Assembly (NCBI GenBank): GCA_032229975.1
Contig: JAVXVG010000003.1
Location: 1 to 64,000, forward strand
Length of the DNA: 64,000 bases
Origin: JAIVGV01 sp032229975
GTDB taxonomy: Bacteria; Acidobacteriota; Blastocatellia; Pyrinomonadales; Pyrinomonadaceae
Direction of reading: 5' to 3'
The stretch's first letter is position 1; each line of letters opens with the position of its first letter. Below are positions 18,023 through 26,589 of the stretch, piece after piece. The notes under the pieces are model-generated. The model searched no databases. It was given only the letters and a program-made list of their open reading frames with translations, and was not told where the DNA came from. The translations under genes were made by a program, and so were the position numbers.

Positions 18023-18104
18023 TTCGGTAGCCGGACGATCTCCCGTGGGCTCTAAGGAGACTCCTGGCTTTGCGTCCCTGCCTCGCGACAGGTTTGCCTT
18101 TAGT
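18023..18104 (-). promoter_or_regulatory. Cyclic-di-GMP-I riboswitch aptamer (GEMM), gene-proximal
   Basis: On the minus strand the core GEMM-I elements occur in order: AAGGCAAACC (ending at 18091), a hairpin with GCGA tetraloop (18077-18092), GGACGCAAAGCC (18076-18066), a second stem region with CTTAGAGCC, and the 3' GGCTACCGAA (18032-18023). The 3' end lies 3 bp from the GGAG ribosome-binding site (18017-18020) of the beta-helix gene, so control of translation initiation is likely. Ligand assignment is from the family, not tested here. Confidence 0.9.
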
Positions 18105-18415
18105 TCGGTGGTGGCGTCCGGCGCGCGGTGAGTCGCGACGGCGGACGCGTGACGTGTTCGACCTGACGTAGAGAGACGACACGCGTGAGCCATCGCGAAT
18201 CGCGAAAGCGCGCACGGGGGCCCTCAAGCAGCGTAGCTACGACTTCGGGCTAAAAAATTCCGAGGCGTGGGTTGGTAAGGAAAGAAGGCAGGGAGGGAGT
18301 GAGACCACTCACAGATAAGGGAAGCGAGCTAGCAGTAGCCGCGACTGTCAAAGTCGCAAGCTGGCCCCGCCGCTAAAAAGCGAGCGCGAGTTGCAAAGTT
18401 GACAGCACTTCCCGG
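18105..18415 (-). other. Leader RNA between the two aptamers
   Basis: There is no gene here. This 310-bp leader segment contains small hairpins (18341-18346 with 18352-18357; 18299-18303 with 18308-18312) and a minus-strand T6 run in GGAATTTTTTAGCC (about 18250-18264). It could hold the expression platform of the distal aptamer or another structured RNA. I recognise no third riboswitch class. Confidence 0.5.
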
Positions 18416-18512
18416 ATCGCCTTCGGCAACCAGACAGTCTCTCTTGAATACTTCCAGATAAGAGAGACTCACGGCTTTGCGCCCCCGCCTCGCGACAGGT
18501 TTGCCCTTATCG
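18416..18512 (-). promoter_or_regulatory. Cyclic-di-GMP-I riboswitch aptamer (GEMM), promoter-proximal
   Basis: On the minus strand: GGGCAAACC (18506-18498), a hairpin with GCGA tetraloop, GCGCAAAGCC (18482-18473), a second stem with 9-bp arms (18437-18445 with 18460-18468), and GGTTGCCGAA (18431-18422). It is the second GEMM aptamer in the same leader, about 310 bp upstream of the first and about 70 bp after the predicted transcription start. Confidence 0.9.
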
Positions 18513-18585
18513 TGTGCAATCGTCAGGTGAATGAAAAGATCGGCTTGATGAACTGTCGCCGGTAACGTTTCCGACGACTGAATTC

Positions 18586-18615
18586 AATCTAGCGGTTCGC
18601 GGCGACGTTTGTCAA
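18586..18615 (-). promoter_or_regulatory. Sigma70-like promoter of operon A
   Basis: On the minus strand a perfect -35 TTGACA (18610-18615) and a -10 TAGATT (18586-18591) are separated by 18 bp. An A-run (GCGAAAAAAATGATTG) immediately upstream could be an UP element. Predicted transcription start is near 18579, so both c-di-GMP aptamers would lie in the 5' leader. No clear terminator separates it from the gene ending at 18713. Confidence 0.75.
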
Positions 18616-18712
18616 CAATCATTTTTTTCGCACTTTTTGGCTGGAAAACAGCGATTTTCAAGCATCTGCGTGTAGCCCGCAGGCGACAAACGAAGGGATG
18701 CGGATCGCTTGC

Positions 18713-20281
18713 TCAACGTGTCGCCGCAGAGCTAGGCCAAGCGTCACCCGCGCGTCGCTTGGCGAAGTAGATTTGATAGCCTCCTTGATCTCTCACGAGG
18801 TCATACTCAGCAAGCGTGCGTGCGACGTGATCGGCGAGCGCAGGCTCGCTCTCGCGCCAGCCTTTGAAGTTCTCGCCGTAGATTTCTTCCACCACGATCA
18901 CGTCGGGACGTATGCCGGTGTAATAACCGAGCCGCGTGTCGTCGAGAAGGTTGCGGTCGAAGCCGAGACCGAAGCCGATGTCGCCGCTCGCCATGATCGT
19001 CGTCTGCGGCGTCGTGTGCTCGCGAAGGAACGCGACGGCAGGCCCATAGCCTTGTTGCATCGTGTTCACCTTCATGCGATAGAGCAGCCCGCCCGCTTGC
19101 ACGACGAGCAGCGCACTGACCGAGAGCGCGAGCAGCCAGCGCGGCACTGCGCGTTGTCGCCAGCACCACAACAACCAGACGGCGAGCACGGCTGTGTAGA
19201 GCGGCACAATGTGGACGAGATAGTAGTAGAGCTTCTGCCCATCCACGATTGAGAGCGCGACGAAATAGATCGCGATGAGCACGAGCAGCACGCGCACGTG
19301 ACGCTCTGCGCGCAAGCGTCGCACGAAGATCGCGCCTGCGAGCGCGACAACATAAGCGACGAGCACGAGGCTCTTCAGCACGATGGGCCCCCTATGGCCC
19401 GCCGAGTGCGCGCCGAGCCCGTAAGAGGTCGCGTAGCGTCGCGTGATCTCCCACTTCAAGCCGAGCCACGGATGCGTCAGCGCCGACGCGCGCCCGCCCG
19501 TCGTCGCGTTTCCTTTGAACTGCGAGATGAAGTTCTGCGGGTCTTCGCTGATGTATGCGCCCCAACCGAGCGCGCCGACGAAGTAAGGCGCGGCTGCCAC
19601 AACGATGTGTCGCCAGTTCAGGCGCGTGCGATCAAAATGAAGCGTGACGAAGAGCAGGCCGAGGAAGGTCAACGTGCCGCCGTGCGGATGCGTGAGGCCG
19701 CTCATGCAAGTTAACGCTTGACTCGCGAAGAGGGCGAGCATGAGTCTGCGCTCGCGCAACGTCATGTATGTGGCGTAGGCGCACAAGCCGAGCGACGCGC
19801 TCATCATGTCCATGCGACCGAACGAGGCGGCGCTGATGAAGAGGTAATCGACCGCGAGCAGCGCAACCGCGAGTAGCGCGAGCGACACGTCGCGCGACAG
19901 TCTCTTGATGAAGACGTAAAAAGCTGCGAGCGCAAGGAGGCCCCACGCAGTTTCCAGCAGTCGCGTCTTGAGCAAACTGAAGCCGAAGAGCTTGTACCAA
20001 GCAGCTTCAGTCACAAGACCGATCGGCATCACCCAGTAAGTATGACGTTCGATGCCTTGCAGCCACGACTCGCCCGTGCGCAGGATGGTCGTGCCCATGA
20101 AGCCGTGCGCGGCGAGATTCCAAGCGGGGTTGGCGAACCACGCCTCATCGCTCCACGGGCGTTTCGTGAGCGCGCTTCCGACGGCGAGCGCGACGTACAC
20201 AAGCGCGACAAAGAAGAGCGCGATGCGTCGGATGCGTGCGCGATCGAGCGGCGAGGCGAACTGATCCTGCGTGTCGTTCAT
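18713..20281 (-). CDS. GT-C/GT39-like membrane glycosyltransferase (ArnT/PMT type)
   Basis: A 522-residue polytopic membrane protein with roughly 10-12 helices. It resembles the dolichyl- or undecaprenyl-phosphate-sugar-dependent GT39/PMT family: an acidic motif in the first periplasmic loop (KRPWSDEAWFANPAW, about residue 27), a hydrophobic middle, and a soluble C-terminal region. Such enzymes transfer a sugar from a lipid carrier to a polysaccharide, lipid or protein on the outer face. The acceptor is unknown. It is the last gene of operon B; the promoter of operon A follows within 100 bp. Confidence 0.82.
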   Translation of the reverse strand: MNDTQDQFASPLDRARIRRIALFFVALVYVALAVGSALTKRPWSDEAWFANPAWNLAAHGFMGTTILRTGESWLQGIERHTYWVMPIGLVTEAAWYKLFGFSLLKTRLLETAWGLLALAAFYVFIKRLSRDVSLALLAVALLAVDYLFISAASFGRMDMMSASLGLCAYATYMTLRERRLMLALFASQALTCMSGLTHPHGGTLTFLGLLFVTLHFDRTRLNWRHIVVAAAPYFVGALGWGAYISEDPQNFISQFKGNATTGGRASALTHPWLGLKWEITRRYATSYGLGAHSAGHRGPIVLKSLVLVAYVVALAGAIFVRRLRAERHVRVLLVLIAIYFVALSIVDGQKLYYYLVHIVPLYTAVLAVWLLWCWRQRAVPRWLLALSVSALLVVQAGGLLYRMKVNTMQQGYGPAVAFLREHTTPQTTIMASGDIGFGLGFDRNLLDDTRLGYYTGIRPDVIVVEEIYGENFKGWRESEPALADHVARTLAEYDLVRDQGGYQIYFAKRRAGDAWPSSAATR

Positions 20282-20355
20282 GCGTTCGTCTTCGTTTAAG
20301 AGTGTGATGATTGAAGGGCGACGGGCCAGCGTTGGATCGTTGAGCGTCTAACGTT

Positions 20356-21924
20356 TCAAGTCTGCGGCAGCTCATCGACCTGCGCGCCGATTGATGGGCC
20401 GCTCGCCGTCGTTCGACGCAAACTGCTATTAGCGCGCAAGTGAAAATCGCCCGCGCGCCAGTTGACGAAGCCAACTTCATCGAGCGTGGAGGGATAGACG
20501 TTGCGTCCCGCGCCCGCGAACGCGACGCCGCCGACGATGGCGTTGTCCGAGATGGCCGCGCCGGGGAAAAAGAAGTGCACGGCGTCGGCATCGGGCGCGC
20601 GCCCGTCGCCGTGAAAACCATAGTCGTTGTGCTTGACGATGTTTCGACGAAAGACGAAGCCCGTCGTCGGCTGGCCGAAGGCGGTGGTAATGCTGCCCGA
20701 CGTGATGATCGTGTTCTGCTCGACGGTGAGCGTGTCCCACTGCGTCACGACGAGGAACTTGCCACCCGCGCCGAAGCGCGCGTCCACGTCCGTGAAGAGG
20801 TTGTTGCGAATCGTCAGACGATGGCCGCCGCGCCCCTCCGCGCCGTAAGCCTGAAAGCAGTTAGCCGCGCCTCGCACGACGTTGTTGATGAACTCGACAT
20901 CCTCGACCGTCGCGTCCGGCACTTGCCCGCCCTCATCGCGCACCGTGAAGAGAACGGCAGTTCCGTCCTGCGCGCTGGCCCAAGTGTTCGTGAACAGGTT
21001 CGACTCGACGTGCACGCGCCGCGCGTTCTTCAACTCAAGATGATTCTTCACCGACCAGCCTTCGTCGCGCCAGTTGAGCGGCTTGTTGAAGTGGTTACCG
21101 CTAACGATGATGTCCGAAGGCACGACTTTCAGTCGCGTCGTCGCGCCACCGAACATAACGCCTTCGGCGGCAGCCTCGATGTAGTTGTTCGTGATCTCGA
21201 AAGGGCCCGTGCCGCCCCAGCCGCACAGGGCCTGACTCTCTTCGCCGCGCCGCTTGATGTCCGCGAAGTAGCTGTTCGCGATCTTCACTGCACGCGCGTT
21301 CAAGGCGATGCCGCGTCGTTGTCCATCTTTCGGATCGCCGTGGATGTAGCAGCGATCAAACTCGATGTCGTGCGGCAGCGCATCGAGCGACTCTTCCTGA
21401 CCCGTGCCAAGCTCGATGATGTTGCCTTGCCCGCCGACGGTCGCGCCGAACTCGACGGCGACGAAACGGAAGTGATGCGCGCCCGGTGCGGCAGCGACGA
21501 CCGGCGAGCCCGCAACGCCGCCGACTAATTTCGGCAGCGCGTTGGCATACTTTGCAGGATCGATCCGCTCACCCGTCGCAGGCAGTTGCGCGTCGGCGGC
21601 GGACGAGCGCACGGTGATGAAGTTTGCGCCCGCTTTGTTCGGCAGCCGGAACGCGCCGTGATAGGTTGCGCCCGCCGCCAGCATAATCGTGTCGCCGGCG
21701 CGCGCGCGTTCGAGCGCGGCTTGCAGGTCGCCGCCCGCGCGCACGTTGATGATGGATGCGCTCGTTTGATCGCTCGTCGGCGTTGCATCATCGCCTTGCG
21801 TCGCGCGGCGCGGCCGCACGTGCTGGCCCGCGCAAGCCGCGGCGAAGATAATGATGAGCGCTACGACGCTCAAACTGATCTGCCGGACTCGACGCCGCGC
21901 TCTCGTCTTCAACATGGACTTCAC
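20356..21924 (-). CDS. Parallel beta-helix protein, putative lipoprotein
   Basis: A 522-residue exported beta-helix protein paralogous to residues 40-525 of the protein at 14645-18007: the same VRAGGDLQAALERARAGDTI opening, HHFRFVAVEFG, RCYIHGDPKDGQRRGIALN, NNYIEAAAEGVMFGGAT and NWRDEGWSVKNHLELKNARR blocks. The N-terminus has basic residues, a hydrophobic core (SVVALIIIFAA) and AAC-AG, a plausible lipobox, so it is probably membrane-anchored. The GTG start overlaps the methyltransferase stop by 4 bp; an ATG at 21915 is an alternative. A polysaccharide lyase, epimerase or binding role is possible; no catalytic residues can be assigned. Confidence 0.85.
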   Translation of the reverse strand: MKSMLKTRARRRVRQISLSVVALIIIFAAACAGQHVRPRRATQGDDATPTSDQTSASIINVRAGGDLQAALERARAGDTIMLAAGATYHGAFRLPNKAGANFITVRSSAADAQLPATGERIDPAKYANALPKLVGGVAGSPVVAAAPGAHHFRFVAVEFGATVGGQGNIIELGTGQEESLDALPHDIEFDRCYIHGDPKDGQRRGIALNARAVKIANSYFADIKRRGEESQALCGWGGTGPFEITNNYIEAAAEGVMFGGATTRLKVVPSDIIVSGNHFNKPLNWRDEGWSVKNHLELKNARRVHVESNLFTNTWASAQDGTAVLFTVRDEGGQVPDATVEDVEFINNVVRGAANCFQAYGAEGRGGHRLTIRNNLFTDVDARFGAGGKFLVVTQWDTLTVEQNTIITSGSITTAFGQPTTGFVFRRNIVKHNDYGFHGDGRAPDADAVHFFFPGAAISDNAIVGGVAFAGAGRNVYPSTLDEVGFVNWRAGDFHLRANSSLRRTTASGPSIGAQVDELPQT

Positions 21925-22772
21925 GCCGCGTCAACCTTGCGCTCGAAGACGAACTCGTTGCAGCCGAGTCCGACGCCGCCGCAGCGCAGCTTCGTGAGCG
22001 TGAAGCCGCGCGTCTTGTAGAAATCGAAAATCTCTTCGGGCGCGGCCACCTCGTAAGGATGGCCGCCGACCCAATCGATGATGTCACGCCAGTGGCTCAT
22101 GCCGCGATCTCCCTCGCCGTAGCGCGTCCAAGTGCGCGCGTATTCCTGTGGTCTTCCACGAAGCAGCGCGCGCAACGCGCCCTTCCCTTCTTCGGGCGCG
22201 CTCACGGCTAGCGCGAAGGGCGCGCGCAAGGGGCGCGGCAGGCGATTGTAGGTTCGCTTGATCCACATCCAGCGTCGCGCCTGCGTGCCCGTGTCGTTGT
22301 AGATGGCGACGAAGAACTTGCCACCCGTAGCGACGGGCCACGCGGCGTTCGCGAGCGCGCTCCACATCGCGCCCGTGTGATGCAGCACGCCCCACGAGTA
22401 AACCACGTCGAAGAGCCCGAGCGAGCGCATGTAAGTCTCGTCGAGCGCAGAGCCTTCTTCAATCGTCCAGCTTGAGTCTTCGTCGAAGTAGCGTCGGCGC
22501 AGCTCGCGCGTGCAGGCCACTGATTGCGGATCGTAGTCGAAAGAGTGGACGCGCGCGCCTAAGCGTCGCGCCGCCAGACTGAACAAGCCGCTGCCCGAAC
22601 CGATGTCAAGGAAACTGCGGCCGTGCAAGTCCGCGACTTCGAGCATACGTTTCAGAGATTCTTCGGCAGTCGTGATCCTTTGCTCGTCGAGCAGCTCAAG
22701 GAAGCGCGACCAGTTCGCGCCGAACTCGAACCGCTCACCGCGCGCCAACTCACCCGCGTGCGTCGTACTCAT
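21921..22772 (-). CDS. Class I SAM-dependent methyltransferase
   Basis: A methyltransferase of about 283 residues. Motif I is FLDIGSGSGLFSLAARRLGA (about residue 55), followed by the acidic ribose-binding region FDYDPQSV, and WGVLHHTG as motif IV. A C-terminal RGM-x-HW-x-DIIDWVGG block ends with GCNEFVFERKV, as in methyltransferases of EPS clusters. The ATG at 22772 has GGAGAG upstream; the TTG at 22781 is less likely. Substrate unknown; a sugar or a polymer end is plausible from context. Confidence 0.88.
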   Translation of the reverse strand: MSTTHAGELARGERFEFGANWSRFLELLDEQRITTAEESLKRMLEVADLHGRSFLDIGSGSGLFSLAARRLGARVHSFDYDPQSVACTRELRRRYFDEDSSWTIEEGSALDETYMRSLGLFDVVYSWGVLHHTGAMWSALANAAWPVATGGKFFVAIYNDTGTQARRWMWIKRTYNRLPRPLRAPFALAVSAPEEGKGALRALLRGRPQEYARTWTRYGEGDRGMSHWRDIIDWVGGHPYEVAAPEEIFDFYKTRGFTLTKLRCGGVGLGCNEFVFERKVDAA

Positions 22773-22833
22773 CTGCGACAACTCTCCATGTTTCGATCTG
22801 AACGCGCCATCAATCGACGCGCCTTCCGGTCAA

Positions 22834-23469
22834 CTAACTCTTCCGGTAATGCAAATGATAATAGATGAGCTTGACGTACTCGCCCGCGACCATGCGCCAG
22901 CCCGCCGCGCTCTCCCACCATGTCCACGGCGAAGGCGATTGCGCGACCGTGGCCGGTTCTAAACTGACGACGATGCCGCTTCCCTCGAACGCGCGTTGGA
23001 GCGTCCACCACGCACGCCGCGAATGATAGCCGGAGGTGACGACGACGATCGATCGCCAACTGCGTGCGCGTGCGTAAGCGGCGAGCGTCGCTGCTTCATC
23101 GTAGGTGCTCGACACGCTGCCGGGCGCGACCTCTATCGACTGCGGCGGCACGCCCGCGCGCGTCAAAGTTTCCTGCGCGCGCTCGACGAAGAGCATCGTG
23201 CGCCCGCGCTCCTGCGACCAACCGCCCGGCTCCGTGTCGTTCGTCAAAACGACGCGCGGCGCGCGCCCCGCTTTGAACAGCTCGGCGGCAAACTCCGCGC
23301 GCTCTCGATAGACTTCGCTGCCGCTCAAGACCGCGATGGCATCCGCGCGCTCGACCGCAGGCACGCGCACGATCAATGCTTGCGCCGCCGCCCAAGCCAG
23401 CATGATCGAGAAGCAAGGCAGAAGAATGAGCGATGAAATCTTGATCGCCGCGCGTCGCCGTCTCTTCAT
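22834..23469 (-). CDS. DUF218/YdcF-ElyC family membrane protein
   Basis: A 211-residue protein with one N-terminal membrane helix and the DUF218 (YdcF/ElyC/SanA) fold. Landmarks: ADAIAVLSGSEVYRERAEFAAELFKAG, RVVLTNDT, the acidic STYDEAATLAAYA and VVVTSGYHSRRAWWTL. Family members affect envelope polysaccharide or lipid-carrier metabolism in E. coli, without a fully defined reaction. The position in the EPS operon, 24 bp after algD, suggests an envelope role. The 5' end overlaps CTTCATC heptamers (23464-23485). Confidence 0.87.
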   Translation of the reverse strand: MKRRRRAAIKISSLILLPCFSIMLAWAAAQALIVRVPAVERADAIAVLSGSEVYRERAEFAAELFKAGRAPRVVLTNDTEPGGWSQERGRTMLFVERAQETLTRAGVPPQSIEVAPGSVSSTYDEAATLAAYARARSWRSIVVVTSGYHSRRAWWTLQRAFEGSGIVVSLEPATVAQSPSPWTWWESAAGWRMVAGEYVKLIYYHLHYRKS

Positions 23470-23493
23470 CCTTCATCCTTCAACGTTCCGCCT

Positions 23494-24807
23494 TCACCAG
23501 CAGATGCCCTCGTAGTCGCCGCCGGTCGTGCGTCCCTCGAAGAGCCGGACGAGATCGATGATCGTCTGGCCCTCGCGCGCAAGCGTCGCGATCTCGCGAA
23601 ACTCTTCGGCGCGATTTCCGATGAGCAACACGTCCGATGCTTCGACCACTTCATTGATCTCAACGCGCATCAGTTGCGAGATGTGCGGTATCTCGCGCTC
23701 GATGTAATCCTTGTTCGCGCCGAACAAGCGCGCGAGTTGCACGTCGCGATCATAGATAGCGAGTTGCATGCCTTTGCCGATCAGAGTTTCGATCAAGCTG
23801 ACCATCGGCGACTCGCGCAGATCGTCCGTGCCTGCCTTGAAGCTGAAGCCAAGCACGCCGACTCTGCGCTTGCCCGTCGCCAAAACCATCTCGACCGCGC
23901 GCTCGATCTGCCGGCGATTGCTCGGCAAGACGGACGCGAGCAAGGGCACTTCAACGTCAAGCTCCTTCGCCTTGTAGTTGATCGCGCGCAAATCTTTCGG
24001 CAGGCACGAGCCGCCGAAGGCGAAGCCCGGCTTCAAATAGTAAGGCGACAGATTCAGCTTCGTGTCCTCGCAGAAGACGCGCATCACTTCATGGCTGTCT
24101 ATGCCGAGAGGTTTGCAGACGTTGCCGATCTCGTTGGCGAAGGCCACCTTCACGGCATGAAAACAGTTGCACGCATACTTGACCATCTCTGCGGTCTGCA
24201 CGCTGACGACATGGAGCGGCGCATCGATGTGCGCGTAGAGGCGGCGCAAGAGCGCACTGGTCTCTTCTTCATCCGCGCCGATGATGGTGAAGGGCGGCGC
24301 GTAGAAGTCTTTCAGCGAAGTGCCCTCGCGCAAAAATTCCGGATTGACGCAGACGCCGAAGTCACGTCCCGCGCGCTTGCCCGAATAGACTTCGAGCGTA
24401 GGCACGACGACCTCCGCGACCGTGCCCGGCAGCATCGTGCTGCGCATGACGACGGTGTGCCGCGTCTTCTTCTTCTCCAACGCCGCGCCGATCTCCTGAC
24501 ACACGCGCTTGATGTAAGAGAGATCGAGCGCGCCCGACGCGCGGCTCGGCGTGCCGACGCAGACGAGCGAGAGATCGGACGCGAGAACCGCTTCCGCCGC
24601 GTCCGTCGTCGCGCGCAGGCGGCCCGCCGCGATCATCTCGGCGATCAGTTCGCCGATGCCCGCCTCGACGATGGGACTCTTGCCCGCGTTGATGATCTCG
24701 ATCTTCGTCGCGTTCACGTCCGCACCCGTGACCTCGTGCCCGTCGCGCGCGAAGCACGCCGCCGAGACGCAGCCGACGTAACCTAATCCGAATACGCTTA
24801 GTCTCAT
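23494..24807 (-). CDS. algD: GDP-mannose 6-dehydrogenase (AlgD type)
   Basis: A 437-residue enzyme that oxidises GDP-mannose twice to GDP-mannuronate with NAD+. It follows Pseudomonas AlgD (436 residues) closely along its length: FGLGYVG dinucleotide motif, VCVGTPS, VVMRSTMLPGTV, NPEFLREG, GFAFGGSCLPKD with the nucleophile at Cys268 (the same number as in AlgD), GFSFKAGTDDLRESP, GANKDYIE and the final EGICW. A UDP-glucose dehydrogenase is less likely because of the full-length AlgD match. It supplies an alginate-type uronic acid, the natural substrate pool for the AsnB enzymes nearby. The ATG overlaps the upstream stop (ATGA). Confidence 0.92.
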   Translation of the reverse strand: MRLSVFGLGYVGCVSAACFARDGHEVTGADVNATKIEIINAGKSPIVEAGIGELIAEMIAAGRLRATTDAAEAVLASDLSLVCVGTPSRASGALDLSYIKRVCQEIGAALEKKKTRHTVVMRSTMLPGTVAEVVVPTLEVYSGKRAGRDFGVCVNPEFLREGTSLKDFYAPPFTIIGADEEETSALLRRLYAHIDAPLHVVSVQTAEMVKYACNCFHAVKVAFANEIGNVCKPLGIDSHEVMRVFCEDTKLNLSPYYLKPGFAFGGSCLPKDLRAINYKAKELDVEVPLLASVLPSNRRQIERAVEMVLATGKRRVGVLGFSFKAGTDDLRESPMVSLIETLIGKGMQLAIYDRDVQLARLFGANKDYIEREIPHISQLMRVEINEVVEASDVLLIGNRAEEFREIATLAREGQTIIDLVRLFEGRTTGGDYEGICW

Positions 24808-26588
24808 CTAAATTGTCCGTCGTTCGTTGTTCGTTGTCCGTTGGTCAATGCGCGCAAGATGTTTTCGTTGCGCGGCGTGCGTGCGAGCAGGACGAAGCCG
24901 TCTGCGCCGCCGATCTCCGGCCCCCGTTCAAAGCCGTTGAAGAAGGCCTCGATCTGCGCCCAAGTGATGCGCGGGTCGCTGCCCTCAACCCAGTATGACG
25001 CGCCGCTCGGTCGCGGCTCAAGCACGCGACGCGAGAGCCACACGTCGCCGCCCGCCTTCCACGTCTCCAGAGTCTTCGCCGCGAACTCCTCGCGCCATTG
25101 CGACGACGCCACGTCGCCGATGGAGACGGCGGAGTAAACCGTCATCACGCGATTGAGCGGGTGGAACGGAAACTCCCACTGCAAATCCTTCAACTCTTCT
25201 TTGACCTCGACGACCACGCTCTCGCGTTTCAAGAGCGGCAGCAGCTCACGCGTCCGCGTCGTCATCTCCGACTGCCTGCGATCCAGTGTCCGGTTCGAGA
25301 GCGCGACGACGTTGACGCAGACGAGCGCGGCGACGAAGGCCAGCACGATGGCCTTCAACAACGCGCGCCCGCGCCTCGCATCGAGCGCACACGCGAACGC
25401 GACGAAGGCCACCGGATAGAGCGGCAAGTAACGCTCCGGCGTCGTGCCCTGCCACAGCGCGGCGAAGAGCAGGATCGGCAACGCACCCAAACAGAATAGC
25501 GTGAGCACGCGTCGCCCGCGCGCGCCGCCCGAGAGCAGAAGCAACAGAGCCGACGCCGACGCCAGATAAAAGAGCGCGAGCTTCCACAGGCTCAGGCGAA
25601 AGAGATCGAACGCGCCGACCGGATTGTAAGGATCATGTAGCAGGAAGCGTTTGAACAAAACATTGTCGTGGCCGACGCTCATAAACGAACGCGCCGAGCC
25701 GAAGGCCACCTGCAACAGGCCGCGATTGTTGTCGAGTCCATGTCCTGAAGATGCGACCCACGCCTTGAGCGTCGCCAGCTCGGCGATGTGCAAGCCGAAG
25801 ACGACGACGCCCGCGTAAACGAGGACGGTGATCGCGCCGCTCACGAGCGCGCCGTGAATAAACAAACGTCGGCGGCGCACGTCGTCGCCAAAGAGGATGA
25901 GCGGCGCGGCGAGCGCGACGGGCACGACCCACACGTACAAGAACCACAGGCAGACCGCGCACGCCAGCAACGCGCCTCCCACAATCGCCGTCCGCCACGT
26001 GTGCCCGACGCGCTCGCCGCCGCGCAGCATCGCGAGTAGTCCGGCGAGATAGAGCGCGAGCGCGGGGATGTAGGACGAGCCCGACTGCGTGAAGTTCAAA
26101 AAGCCGTAAGTGCAGGCGAAGCCGACCGACGATGTGACGATGATCCACTCGCGACCGGCCACGTACTCCAACACGCGACGCAGCAGCAGCACGCATGCGA
26201 GTCCGGCCACCCAGTTCGCCGCCACGAGGATGAAGAGCGCGGCGTCGCGCGCGTCGCCCGCGTAGAGCCTGCGCGCGAGTGGGCCGGTCAACACGTAGAG
26301 CGCGCAGCCGAGTGGCCGCCAGAGCAGGTGGCCGAACTCGAAGAACGAGTAGTTGCCGCGCGCATCCCACGCGGCGGGCGTGATGCGACCAGCGGCCATC
26401 CCCACGACGGAGTCTGCGTAGTAGAGCGTGTCGCCCATGAAGTTGGCGGAGGTCAAAGAAGTGACGAGCAGGTAGATGAGCGCGAGCGCGCCGTCGCGTC
26501 GCAGCGTGGCGGCCGGTGTAAGCGCGGGTCGTGGAGCGTCGTCGTGTTGCACGTCAAGTGGAGTTCGAGCGGGGCAGCGCGGGCGCAC
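24804..26588 (-). CDS. Polytopic membrane protein, GT-C-like
   Basis: A 594-residue membrane protein with about 10-12 helices and a soluble C-terminal part of about 150 residues. DTLYYADSVVG in the first loop and the general layout resemble GT-C glycosyltransferases, but I recognise no family motif strongly. The GTG at 26588 is the only start near the upstream methyltransferase stop. The last 15 codons are translated heptamer repeat (ACGAACAACG units) and probably add a non-functional tail. It overlaps algD by 4 bp. Confidence 0.7.
   Translation of the reverse strand: MRPRCPARTPLDVQHDDAPRPALTPAATLRRDGALALIYLLVTSLTSANFMGDTLYYADSVVGMAAGRITPAAWDARGNYSFFEFGHLLWRPLGCALYVLTGPLARRLYAGDARDAALFILVAANWVAGLACVLLLRRVLEYVAGREWIIVTSSVGFACTYGFLNFTQSGSSYIPALALYLAGLLAMLRGGERVGHTWRTAIVGGALLACAVCLWFLYVWVVPVALAAPLILFGDDVRRRRLFIHGALVSGAITVLVYAGVVVFGLHIAELATLKAWVASSGHGLDNNRGLLQVAFGSARSFMSVGHDNVLFKRFLLHDPYNPVGAFDLFRLSLWKLALFYLASASALLLLLSGGARGRRVLTLFCLGALPILLFAALWQGTTPERYLPLYPVAFVAFACALDARRGRALLKAIVLAFVAALVCVNVVALSNRTLDRRQSEMTTRTRELLPLLKRESVVVEVKEELKDLQWEFPFHPLNRVMTVYSAVSIGDVASSQWREEFAAKTLETWKAGGDVWLSRRVLEPRPSGASYWVEGSDPRITWAQIEAFFNGFERGPEIGGADGFVLLARTPRNENILRALTNGQRTTNDGQFR
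24811..24845. repeat. Heptamer array (GTTCGTT/GTCCGTT type) within a gene end
   Basis: Five imperfect 7-bp units (GTCCGTC, GTTCGTT, GTTCGTT, GTCCGTT, GGTCA) lie inside the 3' end of the membrane-protein gene, just before the algD start. This is one of several such arrays in the window. Confidence 0.7.
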
Positions 26589-26589
26589 T

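Noticed and set aside
16646..18055. Long plus-strand frames antisense to the beta-helix, dehydrogenase, asnB and other genes
   Set aside because: They are shadow frames caused by G+C-rich codon usage on the minus strand, with arginine/valine-rich compositions and no domains.
18008..18193. Upstream extension of the beta-helix gene to a start at 18193
   Set aside because: Those codons are the c-di-GMP aptamer; the signal peptide and GGAG support the start at 18007.
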